A program made the position numbers and the translations under genes. A stretch of 9,996 nucleotides of DNA, taken from NCBI GenBank assembly GCA_964469455.1, contig CAYXZX010000099.1:1-9996 (forward strand). The letters are read 5' to 3'. Shown in pieces: positions 1 to 5,563 of this stretch. The stretch comes from Fen-999 sp964469455. GTDB lineage: Bacteria; Pseudomonadota; Gammaproteobacteria; Burkholderiales; Rhodocyclaceae. Under the pieces are notes generated by a model. That model was not told where the DNA came from and made no database searches. It saw only the letters and a list, made by a program, of their open reading frames with translations. The stretch's first letter is position 1; each line of letters opens with the position of its first letter.

Positions 1-211
1 CCAGCGCCAGCCGGGCGAGGTCGAGGAAGCGCTGGTTGTTGCGCTCCAGCGCATCCGCCGACAGCGCCTTGAAGGCATCGGTGAGCCGCAGGCGCTCCGC
101 CTCCGCCTCGCGCGAACGCGCGCGCAGCAGCAGGAACACCACCGCGCCGCCGAGCAGCAGCCCGACGGCAAACGCCAGCACCAACGACCAATCCGAACCC
201 ATGGAATTCAT
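1..211 (-). CDS. rmuC: DNA recombination protein RmuC, N-terminal part (cut by window edge)
   Basis: Only the first 70 codons lie in the window. Read on the minus strand from ATG 211-209, the protein has a short N-terminus, one hydrophobic membrane segment (about residues 9-29), a charged Arg/Glu-rich stretch that probably starts a coiled coil, and then FKALSADALERNNQRFLDLA (residues 47-66). That motif (F-x-ALSA-x-AL-x-x-NN-x-x-FL-x-LA) is characteristic of the start of RmuC. RmuC proteins are membrane-anchored, with a C-terminal nuclease-like domain, and limit recombination between short repeats. That domain is outside the window. A second in-frame ATG (202-200) is an alternative start. No clear ribosome binding site precedes either. 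The frame is open to the edge. The family call is firm; the exact start is not. Confidence 0.85.
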   Translation of the reverse strand, partial: MNSMGSDWSLVLAFAVGLLLGGAVVFLLLRARSREAEAERLRLTDAFKALSADALERNNQRFLDLARLAL

Positions 212-357
212 GCCGGCAGTCTACCCGACCCAATCCCGCCCGGGCCGATGACATTGCCGCCTATGCCATCCGGGAGTAAGCTGCCGTCATGCGCGCAAAG
301 CCGACGACAACCAACCAAACCGGCGTCCCGCCAGGGCTGACTTTCGTCGGAATAGCC

Positions 358-369
358 CAAGCGTTAGGT
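358..369 (+). other. Possible integron core site (R' box) at left edge of the low-GC block
   Basis: The 12 bases CAAGCGTTAGGT contain GTTAGGT (363-369), an exact match to the integron core consensus GTTRRRY, preceded by CAAGC as in the right half of many attC sites. It sits where composition shifts from the GC-rich rmuC side to the less GC-rich genes downstream. No clean partner box (RYYYAAC) is visible to its left. The nearest is ACCAAAC at 314-320, with one mismatch and no convincing stem. It may be the remnant of an attI, the end of an earlier attC, or a chance match. Apart from this site, positions 212-454 hold only weak promoter-like and short-ORF sequences. Confidence 0.35.
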
Positions 370-454
370 TCTACTAAATTCCGCTAAGCCATTGAACTAA
401 CATGCCAGCGACTTCTTATCCAGCCGAAAGGTCGAAAAACATTCCGACATTTCG

Positions 455-871
455 GTGCCATACATTACGTCGACCTCATCAACGCCACCACTTGCTTCCG
501 ACATCATGAAACTGCATCGATCAATCGCCGAGCCAATTCGCCAAGATGCGAGCTGGGAGACACGATGGAAAGCTGAAGACGGCGGTCTCATCGCATGCTG
601 GGAACGAGGAAGAGAAAAGAGACGCGAAGACCTATCGCTTGCCGCACTGGCGACTGATGGTCAGCTGATAGTTCTGCCTTGGAAAGGTGGCGTCGAGAAG
701 GCCACAAAGAAGAAGCAGAAGATTGGCACGCTCTTCTATCTGGCCATGTGGCAGGGCCTTCGAGGAGAAGATCTAGCCATTGACACAGCCGAGGAAGTTG
801 CACTCAACTGTGCGGCAACCGGAATGACTGTTGTTTTCACGGCTGACGTCTCGAAGTACGCCGAGGCGTAG
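455..871 (+). CDS. Hypothetical protein, first gene of the cassette-like pair
   Basis: I do not recognise this protein. The frame is open from just after a stop at 398-400 to TAG 869-871. There is no ATG near its beginning, so translation could start at GTG 455 (138 residues) or at ATG 506, which gives about 121 residues beginning MKLHRSIAEPIRQD. No good ribosome binding site precedes either, as is common for first genes of integron cassettes. The middle is basic and charged (ERGREKRRED, then a Lys-rich stretch KKKQK). The C-terminal half alternates hydrophobic strands and an acidic helix (GLRGEDLAIDTAEEVA), suggesting a small soluble alpha/beta domain. There is no signal peptide or membrane segment. 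Base composition is clearly less GC-rich than the flanks. The 19-base gap to the exonuclease gene suggests joint transcription and perhaps a shared function. Confidence 0.55.
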   Translation: MPYITSTSSTPPLASDIMKLHRSIAEPIRQDASWETRWKAEDGGLIACWERGREKRREDLSLAALATDGQLIVLPWKGGVEKATKKKQKIGTLFYLAMWQGLRGEDLAIDTAEEVALNCAATGMTVVFTADVSKYAEA

Positions 872-877
872 CTCAAC

Positions 878-887
878 GGAGAGAAGG
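878..887 (+). promoter_or_regulatory. Ribosome binding site for the exonuclease-BRCT gene
   Basis: The purine-rich run GGAGAGAAGG ends three bases before ATG 891, which puts its GGAG core 9 bases upstream. This supports ATG 891 over the in-frame ATG at 831, which would overlap the preceding gene and add 20 residues ahead of the first exonuclease strand. Confidence 0.6.
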
Positions 888-890
888 TCG

Positions 891-1766
891 ATGCAATTCG
901 TGGCCATCGATGTGGAAACCGCCAACCCGGACATGGGCTCCATCTGCCAGATCGGGCTCGCGAAATTCGTTGATGGACAGCTTGCGGACGAGTGGTGCAC
1001 GTTGGTCGACCCCCAGGACTACTTCGACGACGTCAATATCTCTATTCACGGAATCGAACCGAAGATGGTAAGAGGACAGCCGACGCTTCCCCAAATCGCC
1101 GACCGCCTTCGTTCAATGTTGGAGAATACGGTCAGCGTCTGTCATACCCACTTCGACCGGATCGCACTAGGCCGCGCCTACACCAAGTACAACCTGAGTC
1201 CGATATCTACAAATTGGCTGGATTCAGCCCGTGTAGTCCGCCGTACGTGGAAGGACCTCGCATGGAAAGGCTACGGTCTTGCCAATGTATGCAGCAAGAT
1301 CGGATACGAGTTTCGGCACCACGACGCTCTAGAGGACGCGAAGGCGGCTGGCTTCATTCTACTTGCCGCCATGCGCGACTCCCAACTAGACATTGATCAT
1401 TGGCGCCAGCGCGTGAATCAGCCCATTGATCCCGAAAGTTCGTCCTCAGGCTCCGCAGTTCAGCGAGATGGAAATCCGGAAGGCGATCTGTATGGTGAAG
1501 TCCTCGTGTTCACGGGTGCACTTGAGCTGCCTAGGACCGAGGCCGCCGATTTGGCGGCGAGCATCGGCTGTCAGGTTGCAACCGGCGTTACGAAGAAGAC
1601 GACGATACTGGTAGTCGGCGACCAAGACGTCACAAAGCTCGCTGGACACGAGAAGAGTTCGAAGCATCGAAAAGCAGAGCAACTGATTGCTGAGGGTAAT
1701 GCCATTCGGATCATTCGCGAGTCAGACTTCAAATCGCTCGTGCGGGCCGCCAGAAATGAGGTCTAA
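891..1766 (+). CDS. DEDDh 3'-5' exonuclease with C-terminal BRCT domain
   Basis: This 291-residue protein starts directly with the exonuclease I motif, FVAIDVETA (Asp7, Glu9). It continues with the exo II region CHTHFDRIAL (Asp89) and the exo III motif HHDALEDA (His144, Asp149, spacing H-x4-D), so all DEDDh catalytic residues are present. Residues about 1-165 form this DnaQ/RNase T-type domain. A Ser-rich linker (about 180-198) leads to a BRCT domain (about 200-286) recognisable from LVFTGALELPRTEA, a glycine before the second strand, VTKKTTILVVGD, KSSKHRKAEQL and a final IIRESDFKSL. Such proteins probably remove nucleotides from 3' ends; BRCT domains bind DNA ends or phosphorylated partners. 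The substrate is unknown. The stop codon TAA (1764-1766) lies inside the first core of the following attC-like element, the usual arrangement in integron cassettes. It forms a pair with the unknown gene upstream. Family call high; biological role unknown. Confidence 0.88.
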   Translation: MQFVAIDVETANPDMGSICQIGLAKFVDGQLADEWCTLVDPQDYFDDVNISIHGIEPKMVRGQPTLPQIADRLRSMLENTVSVCHTHFDRIALGRAYTKYNLSPISTNWLDSARVVRRTWKDLAWKGYGLANVCSKIGYEFRHHDALEDAKAAGFILLAAMRDSQLDIDHWRQRVNQPIDPESSSSGSAVQRDGNPEGDLYGEVLVFTGALELPRTEAADLAASIGCQVATGVTKKTTILVVGDQDVTKLAGHEKSSKHRKAEQLIAEGNAIRIIRESDFKSLVRAARNEV

Positions 1767-1849
1767 CCATCGCTTCGAGGGGACCGCCGAGAAGCTGCGC
1801 TTCTCGGTTCCCCGTCGGCTTCGCCGCCGGGCGGCCCCTCAAGCTAGAC
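1761..1849 (+). repeat. attC-like integron recombination site, right core damaged
   Basis: The element starts with GTCTAAC (1761-1767), an exact RYYYAAC core. An inner arm GCTTCGAGGGGACCGCC (1772-1788) pairs with GGCGGCCCCTCAAGC (1830-1844) apart from two extra bases in the left arm (C1776 and A1783), like the extrahelical bases of attC sites. Between the arms is a variable centre containing a perfect 9-base-pair hairpin (1787-1795 with 1799-1807, loop TGC). The right arm ends in the typical CTCAAGC, but the expected GTTAGAC after it reads TAGAC. Two bases (GT) at the exchange point are missing, or equivalently the core is GCTAGAC. Length (89 bases) and position at the stop codon fit attC. 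A hairpin terminator is an alternative, but it would not explain the first core or the asymmetric bulges. Confidence 0.6.
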
Positions 1850-2077
1850 GTTGAAGCTGTAGAAAAACCCCTTTTGGAGCGGCTTTCGGGGCGAGGAATG
1901 GACGCTCGCAATCGCGCCATTGTGCTTTTCTAGGTCTGAAGTTCACTGGTGGCGTACCGCCGCGACTGACTTTTTGCGGCCCGGTGTTTTCGATATCGGA
2001 CGTAGGCTGCCTTGGGTCTGCCGCTACTGCCCGAAACCGTGGCGCGCCAGCTTCTCGATGTTATGCACCAGGCAGTA
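1850..2077 (-). mobile_element. Terminal remnant of a DDE-type insertion sequence (IS1182/IS5-like)
   Basis: Read on the minus strand, this piece contains the last codons and stop of a transposase, about 150 bases of non-coding end sequence, and a terminus ending in GGGGTTTTTCTACAGCTTCA before the attC-like site. That layout, with a short tail between transposase stop and terminal repeat, matches the right end of an IS1182/IS5-type element. The rest of the element is absent and sequence at about 2077 switches to an unrelated gene. The exact outer boundary (about 1846-1852) is uncertain. CTAG at 1844-1847 lies just outside and could be target-site sequence. Family assignment rests on the transposase tail and general look only; the other inverted repeat is missing. 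Confidence 0.5.
2024..2077 (-). pseudogene. Transposase C-terminal fragment (IS1182/IS5-like)
   Basis: On the minus strand, positions 2077 to 2027 encode YCLVHNIEKLARHGFGQ, followed by TAG (2026-2024). A helix of the form CLVHNIEKLA-x-x-G at the very C-terminus is typical of DDE transposases of the IS1182/IS5 type. Nothing recognisable as transposase continues upstream of 2077, where the complementary strand becomes the macro-domain fragment. It is therefore a 17-codon tail of an otherwise deleted gene. The call depends on a short motif, so confidence is moderate. Confidence 0.5.
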
Positions 2078-2231
2078 CCCGGTGGAGCGCGCCGCGCGCG
2101 TGGCCGTGTCCACCGTGCGTGTGGCGCTGGAGGCCCACGCGCTCGACAAAGTCGTCTTCTGCTGCTTCTCGGCCGGGCACCTCGCCATCTACCACGGCCT
2201 TCTCGGTGACGCGGTGGCCGTGCAGGCGTAA
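2075..2231 (+). pseudogene. Macro-domain (ADP-ribose-binding) protein, C-terminal fragment
   Basis: The plus-strand frame reads YPVERAARVAVSTVRVAL followed by a short helix, DKVVFCCFSAG and a final AIYHGLL segment, ending at TAA 2229-2231. This matches the end of YmdB/MacroD-type macro domains, where GYP-x-E-x-AA-x-x-A-x-x-TV is followed by V-x-F-x-C-F and a last helix with L-Y-x-x-LL. The N-terminal two thirds, including the ADP-ribose-binding loops, are missing and replaced by IS sequence. The frame happens to stay open upstream to 1920 through the IS remnant, so automated annotation may predict a 103-residue protein whose first half is meaningless. It is unlikely to be functional. Confidence 0.65.
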
Positions 2232-2267
2232 GCTTTCGCTGGCAGCGCGCGCAGGCGCAAAGGAGAA

Positions 2268-2393
2268 ATGATCATGCCCGACACCATGAGACTGCATCGC
2301 GTTCTGCGCGCAGGCGGAACGCTGTTCGGGGAGAGGCTCGCCATCGGCCCGTGGGATGCGTCGCCCCCGCGACCGATACCGAAGGCAACGTGA
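2268..2393 (+). pseudogene. SRPBCC/AHSA1-family protein, N-terminal fragment
   Basis: A good ribosome binding site (AAAGGAG) precedes ATG 2268 and ATG 2274. The frame starts MIMPDTMRLHRVLRA. DT-x-RLHRVLRA is the conserved N-terminus of many SRPBCC (AHSA1-like, Bet v1 fold) proteins, which normally continue with PERVYRAF. Here family similarity stops at about 2312 and the frame ends at TGA 2391-2393 after 41 codons, against about 150 in the family. The frame after 2312 is junk fused to the true start. The fragment follows the macro-domain remnant by 36 bases, so the two may once have been neighbours in an operon. Its start signals could still be used, giving a meaningless short peptide. Confidence 0.5.
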
Positions 2394-2413
2394 TCGACCT
2401 GAATTCGACGCAA
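2345..2413 (+). pseudogene. VOC/glyoxalase-family protein, C-terminal fragment
   Basis: In a frame different from the SRPBCC start, positions 2345-2413 encode RPVGCVAPATDTEGNVIDLN followed by STQ. The pattern A-x-x-x-DTEGN-x-I-x-L-x-S is the conserved final strand of VOC (glyoxalase/bleomycin-resistance fold) proteins, where the residues around DTEGN end the last beta-alpha-beta unit. No upstream VOC sequence is present and no stop follows at the usual place. The frame runs on into the next gene. It looks like a scrap joined to the SRPBCC start by deletion. The motif is short, so this is a moderate call. Confidence 0.4.
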
Positions 2414-2464
2414 CAGGCTTGCCGAAGCGGCAGCCACACGACCAGGAAAGCGAGGCGCCAGGCA

Positions 2465-2971
2465 ATGGAATACTGTTCGAATATCCGGCTTCTGGGGCTG
2501 CCGTTGGTTCATGTCGCCATCGGCCGCGGCGATGCCACCGGCCGCTATCGGCGGGGCGTGGCGACCGGGTGGATCGCCATCGGCGACGTTGCCGTCGGCG
2601 TCATCCTGGCCTGTGGCGGCGTCAGCCTTGGCGGAATCAGCCTGGGCGGCGTGGCGGCAGGCTTGCTGCCGATGGGCGGGCTCGCGTTCGGGCTATTGGC
2701 CCTTGGCGGTCTGGCCATCGGAGTCACGGCGATCGGCGGGGCGGCGCTGGGCTGGCATGCCGCCATCGGCGGCTTCGCCATGGCGCGCGACCATGCACTG
2801 GGCGGCCTCGCCATCGCACGGCATGTGCTCGGGCCGCCTGACCCGGATCACTCGATGCTTTCGGCGATTCCCCGCGCGCCCTTCGACTGGATCGATGCCG
2901 TGGTCCTGGCCCTGCTGGTTGCCGCCCTGATCGCGGTCAGCCTCTCGATCCGCAGGCGGCTGGGACATTGA
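2465..2971 (+). CDS. Glycine-rich pentad-repeat protein with C-terminal membrane segment
   Basis: This 168-residue protein starts MEYCSNIRLLGLPLVHVAIG, an N-terminal pattern (LLGLPLVHVA-x-G) shared by uncharacterised bacterial proteins with glycine-rich repeats. Residues 51-100 are ten back-to-back five-residue units, each starting with Gly and mostly of the form G-x-(L/V/I)-A-(large hydrophobic), such as GGLAF, GLLAL, GGLAI. Looser units lie at 35-49 and 102-117. A hydrophobic helix (about 142-162) followed by RRR suggests membrane attachment with the tail inside. The repeat region could be a hydrophobic beta-solenoid or tightly packed membrane helices. ATG 2465 is chosen because homology starts there. 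The frame is open further upstream only through the VOC fragment. No strong ribosome binding site is seen. Function unknown. Confidence 0.75.
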   Translation: MEYCSNIRLLGLPLVHVAIGRGDATGRYRRGVATGWIAIGDVAVGVILACGGVSLGGISLGGVAAGLLPMGGLAFGLLALGGLAIGVTAIGGAALGWHAAIGGFAMARDHALGGLAIARHVLGPPDPDHSMLSAIPRAPFDWIDAVVLALLVAALIAVSLSIRRRLGH

Positions 2972-3174
2972 GCCGGGCCGCTGCCGCATGCTGACGCACC
3001 CGGCGCGGCACCGGCGGAGTCCGGATGTCTCTCGTGCCCGCCATGACAGGCGATTGGCGCATGTGTAACATGGCCGCTCATGGCACCGCGTCAAACCATC
3101 ACCCGACCGGCCACCAGCGGCGTTCCCCGCGCCACCGTCACTGAAACCTCCCGGCGGTGCGGCGGGGCTGCCCG

Positions 3175-5547
3175 ATGAGCCTGCGCGCGCGCATCCTGCT
3201 GCTGGCGCTGGCGGCGTCGCTGCTGCCGCTGCTGGCGATGCTCTGGCTGCTGCTGGAGATCCGCGCGTCGAACAGCGCCCAGGCGCGCGAGCAGATCATC
3301 CAGCGCTCGGAGACGATCGCCGCCGAGCTCGACGACCGCATTGCCGGAACGGGCCAGCTGCTGTTCGGCCTTGGTCGCGTTCCGCTGGTCGGCAGCGAGG
3401 ACAAGGCAGCCTGTTCCGCGTTTCTGGCCGACGTCCTCAAGGAGCATCCGCAATACACCGGCATTCTCACCGTCAAGCCCGATGGCAGCCTGCATTGCGA
3501 CTCGCTCAACAGCGGCCGCGCGCTGAACCTGAACGACCGCCAGTATTTCCGCCAGGCGCTCACCGCCAGCGGCACGGTGGTCGAGGCGGCCATCGGCCGG
3601 CTGACCGGCAAGGGGGTGCTGCAGATCGCCTATCCGGTGCGGGCAGCGGACAACCGGTTGCGCTACGTGCTGCTGGCTTCGCTGAACATGGATGCCTACG
3701 GACGCGCGGTGGCGGCGGCGCTGCCGTTCCCGCGCATGCATTTCCAGGTATGGAACGGTGATGGGTCGATCGTCATGGACCATCCCGGGCCGGGCTCGAC
3801 GAAGCTCGAGGTCGGCGCCGCCGAAAAAGCCTTCATGCTCGACCCCGCGACCGACAGCACGACCGTGATCGGCGAGAACGAGGCCGCGCGCATCTGGGTC
3901 AAGGCGCTCCTGCCCGGCTCGCGCGACACCGGCCTGCGCCTGGCACTGAGCGTGCCGGAGGCCGACCTCAACGAACGCGTCGATGGCCAGTTCCGGCAGG
4001 CGCTGTCCTGGCTGGCGATGGCCACCGTGCTGATATTCCTGGTGGCGGCCGTGCTGGGCGAATTCGCCGTCCGGCGCCAGACGGCGCGCCTGATGCAGGC
4101 CATATCGCGCATGGACGCTGGCAACTACCGCGCGCGCATCGGCGCCCCCTATCCGCGCGGCGAACTTGGCCAGGTGATGGGCGCGCTCGACCGCATGGCC
4201 GGCTCGCTCGAACAGCAGCGGGTCGAGATCGCGCGCAACACGGAGGCGCTCGAGTATCAGGCCAACACCGACCCGCTGACCCATCTGGCCAATCGCCACC
4301 TGCTGACCGACCGGCTGGAGCAGGCGCTCGTCTACGCCCGGCGCTCCCATCGCGTCGCCGGCGTGCTGATGCTCGATCTCGACCGGTTCAAGACCGTGAA
4401 CGACAGCCTCGGCCATCGCCAGGGCGACCAGCTGCTGCGGGCGGTGGCGGATCGCCTGCGCCAATGCGTGCGCGACGGCGACACCGTGGCGCGCCTGGGC
4501 GGCGACGAATTCGTCGTCGTGCTGAGCGACATGGCCGATGTGGACGACATCGTGCCGTTGGCGCGGAAGATCCTCGCTACCCTCGCCGAGCCGGTGGAGA
4601 TCGGCCGGCAATTGCTGTCGGTCAACACCAGCCTCGGCATCGCCGTCTATCCGCGCGACAGCGAGACCGCCGACACGTTGCTGCAATACGCCGACACGGC
4701 GATGTATCGCGCCAAGGCCAGCGGTGGCAACGCCATGGTCTTCTTCACGCCGGAGATGATGCAGGCCCTGACGGAGCGCCTGCAACTCGAAGTCGGCCTG
4801 CGCCGCGCCATCGGTGCGGGGGAATTGCGCCTGCACTTCCAGCCGATCATCGAGGCCCGCAGCGGTCGCGTCGTCTCGGCCGAGGCGCTGGTGCGCTGGC
4901 AGGATCCCGGGCGCGGGCTGGTCTCGCCAGTCGACTTCATCCCCATCGCCGAGGACACCGGCCTGATCGTGCCGATCGGCGACTGGGTGCTGCGCGAAGC
5001 CTGCACGCAGGCATGCGCCTGGCAGGAACTCGGCCTGGGCAGCATCTCGGTGGCGGTCAATCTGTCGGTGCGCCAGTTCGCCGAGCCCACGCTCGACGAC
5101 TCGGTCGCGCGGGCCCTGGAAGCCAGCGGCTGCCCGGCATCGCTGCTGCACCTCGAGATCACCGAAAGCTCGATCATGGACCAGGTCGAGCAGGCCATGA
5201 CCACCATGTACCGGCTGATCGCCCTGGGCGTCCAACTGACCATCGACGACTTCGGCACGGGCTATTCGTCGCTCAGCCAGCTCAAGCGGCTGCCAGTGAC
5301 GACGCTCAAGATCGACCGCGGCTTCGTGCGCGACATCCAGCATGACGTCGAAGACGATGTCTTCGTGGACGCCATCCTGACGCTGGCGCGCAAGCTGGGG
5401 CTGCGCACCATCGCCGAAGGCGTCGAGACCGAGGAGCAGCTGGCCTTCCTGGAATCGCGCGGCTGCGACGAGTACCAAGGCTTCCTGTTCTCGCGCCCCT
5501 GCGAGCCGGAGGCCATGCTGCGCTTCCTGCGCGAGCGCAACACCTGA
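3175..5547 (+). CDS. Membrane-bound CACHE-HAMP-GGDEF-EAL cyclic-di-GMP enzyme
   Basis: This 790-residue protein has a first membrane helix at about 7-27 and a periplasmic sensor region (about 30-270) with CACHE features, including a strand ending KPDGSLHCDS, then DRQYFRQAL and IAYPVR. A second helix (about 278-297), a HAMP linker (about 298-352), a GGDEF domain and an EAL domain follow. The diguanylate cyclase motif GGDEF (442-446) is intact and has the product-inhibition site RDGD (433-436) exactly five residues before it. The phosphodiesterase domain keeps EAL (570-572), NLSVRQF, LEITES, DDFGTG (from 691), Lys712, Glu748 and Gln768. Both synthesis and breakdown of cyclic-di-GMP are therefore possible, with the net direction probably set by the periplasmic ligand. 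ATG 3175 was preferred to GTG 3157. The next gene starts 16 bases after its stop. The 203 bases before it show no clear promoter. Confidence 0.95.
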   Translation: MSLRARILLLALAASLLPLLAMLWLLLEIRASNSAQAREQIIQRSETIAAELDDRIAGTGQLLFGLGRVPLVGSEDKAACSAFLADVLKEHPQYTGILTVKPDGSLHCDSLNSGRALNLNDRQYFRQALTASGTVVEAAIGRLTGKGVLQIAYPVRAADNRLRYVLLASLNMDAYGRAVAAALPFPRMHFQVWNGDGSIVMDHPGPGSTKLEVGAAEKAFMLDPATDSTTVIGENEAARIWVKALLPGSRDTGLRLALSVPEADLNERVDGQFRQALSWLAMATVLIFLVAAVLGEFAVRRQTARLMQAISRMDAGNYRARIGAPYPRGELGQVMGALDRMAGSLEQQRVEIARNTEALEYQANTDPLTHLANRHLLTDRLEQALVYARRSHRVAGVLMLDLDRFKTVNDSLGHRQGDQLLRAVADRLRQCVRDGDTVARLGGDEFVVVLSDMADVDDIVPLARKILATLAEPVEIGRQLLSVNTSLGIAVYPRDSETADTLLQYADTAMYRAKASGGNAMVFFTPEMMQALTERLQLEVGLRRAIGAGELRLHFQPIIEARSGRVVSAEALVRWQDPGRGLVSPVDFIPIAEDTGLIVPIGDWVLREACTQACAWQELGLGSISVAVNLSVRQFAEPTLDDSVARALEASGCPASLLHLEITESSIMDQVEQAMTTMYRLIALGVQLTIDDFGTGYSSLSQLKRLPVTTLKIDRGFVRDIQHDVEDDVFVDAILTLARKLGLRTIAEGVETEEQLAFLESRGCDEYQGFLFSRPCEPEAMLRFLRERNT

Positions 5548-5563
5548 GGAGCGACGCCCCGCG

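Noticed and set aside
314..369. A complete small attC site using ACCAAAC and GTTAGGT as outer cores
   Set aside because: The left core has a mismatch and the inner arms do not form a convincing stem, so only the right core was reported.
289..387. A 32-codon ORF with GGGAG upstream and a weak promoter-like pair TTGCCG (254-259) and TAAGCT (277-282, spacing 17)
   Set aside because: The peptide matches nothing I know, the promoter boxes are poor, and the ORF runs across the possible integron core. It could equally be chance.
1787..1807. Perfect 9-base-pair hairpin considered as a rho-independent terminator for the exonuclease gene
   Set aside because: It is followed by TTCCCCG rather than a run of T, and it lies inside the larger paired arms of the attC-like element, which explain more of the sequence.
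1920..2231. A 103-codon open frame containing the macro-domain end
   Set aside because: Only its second half resembles a protein. The first half is antisense IS end sequence that happens to stay in frame, so I annotated only the macro fragment.
2972..3174. Search for a promoter or small gene before the GGDEF-EAL gene
   Set aside because: TAACAT (3066-3071) resembles a -10 box but no matching -35 box lies at a proper distance, and no coding pattern was seen.
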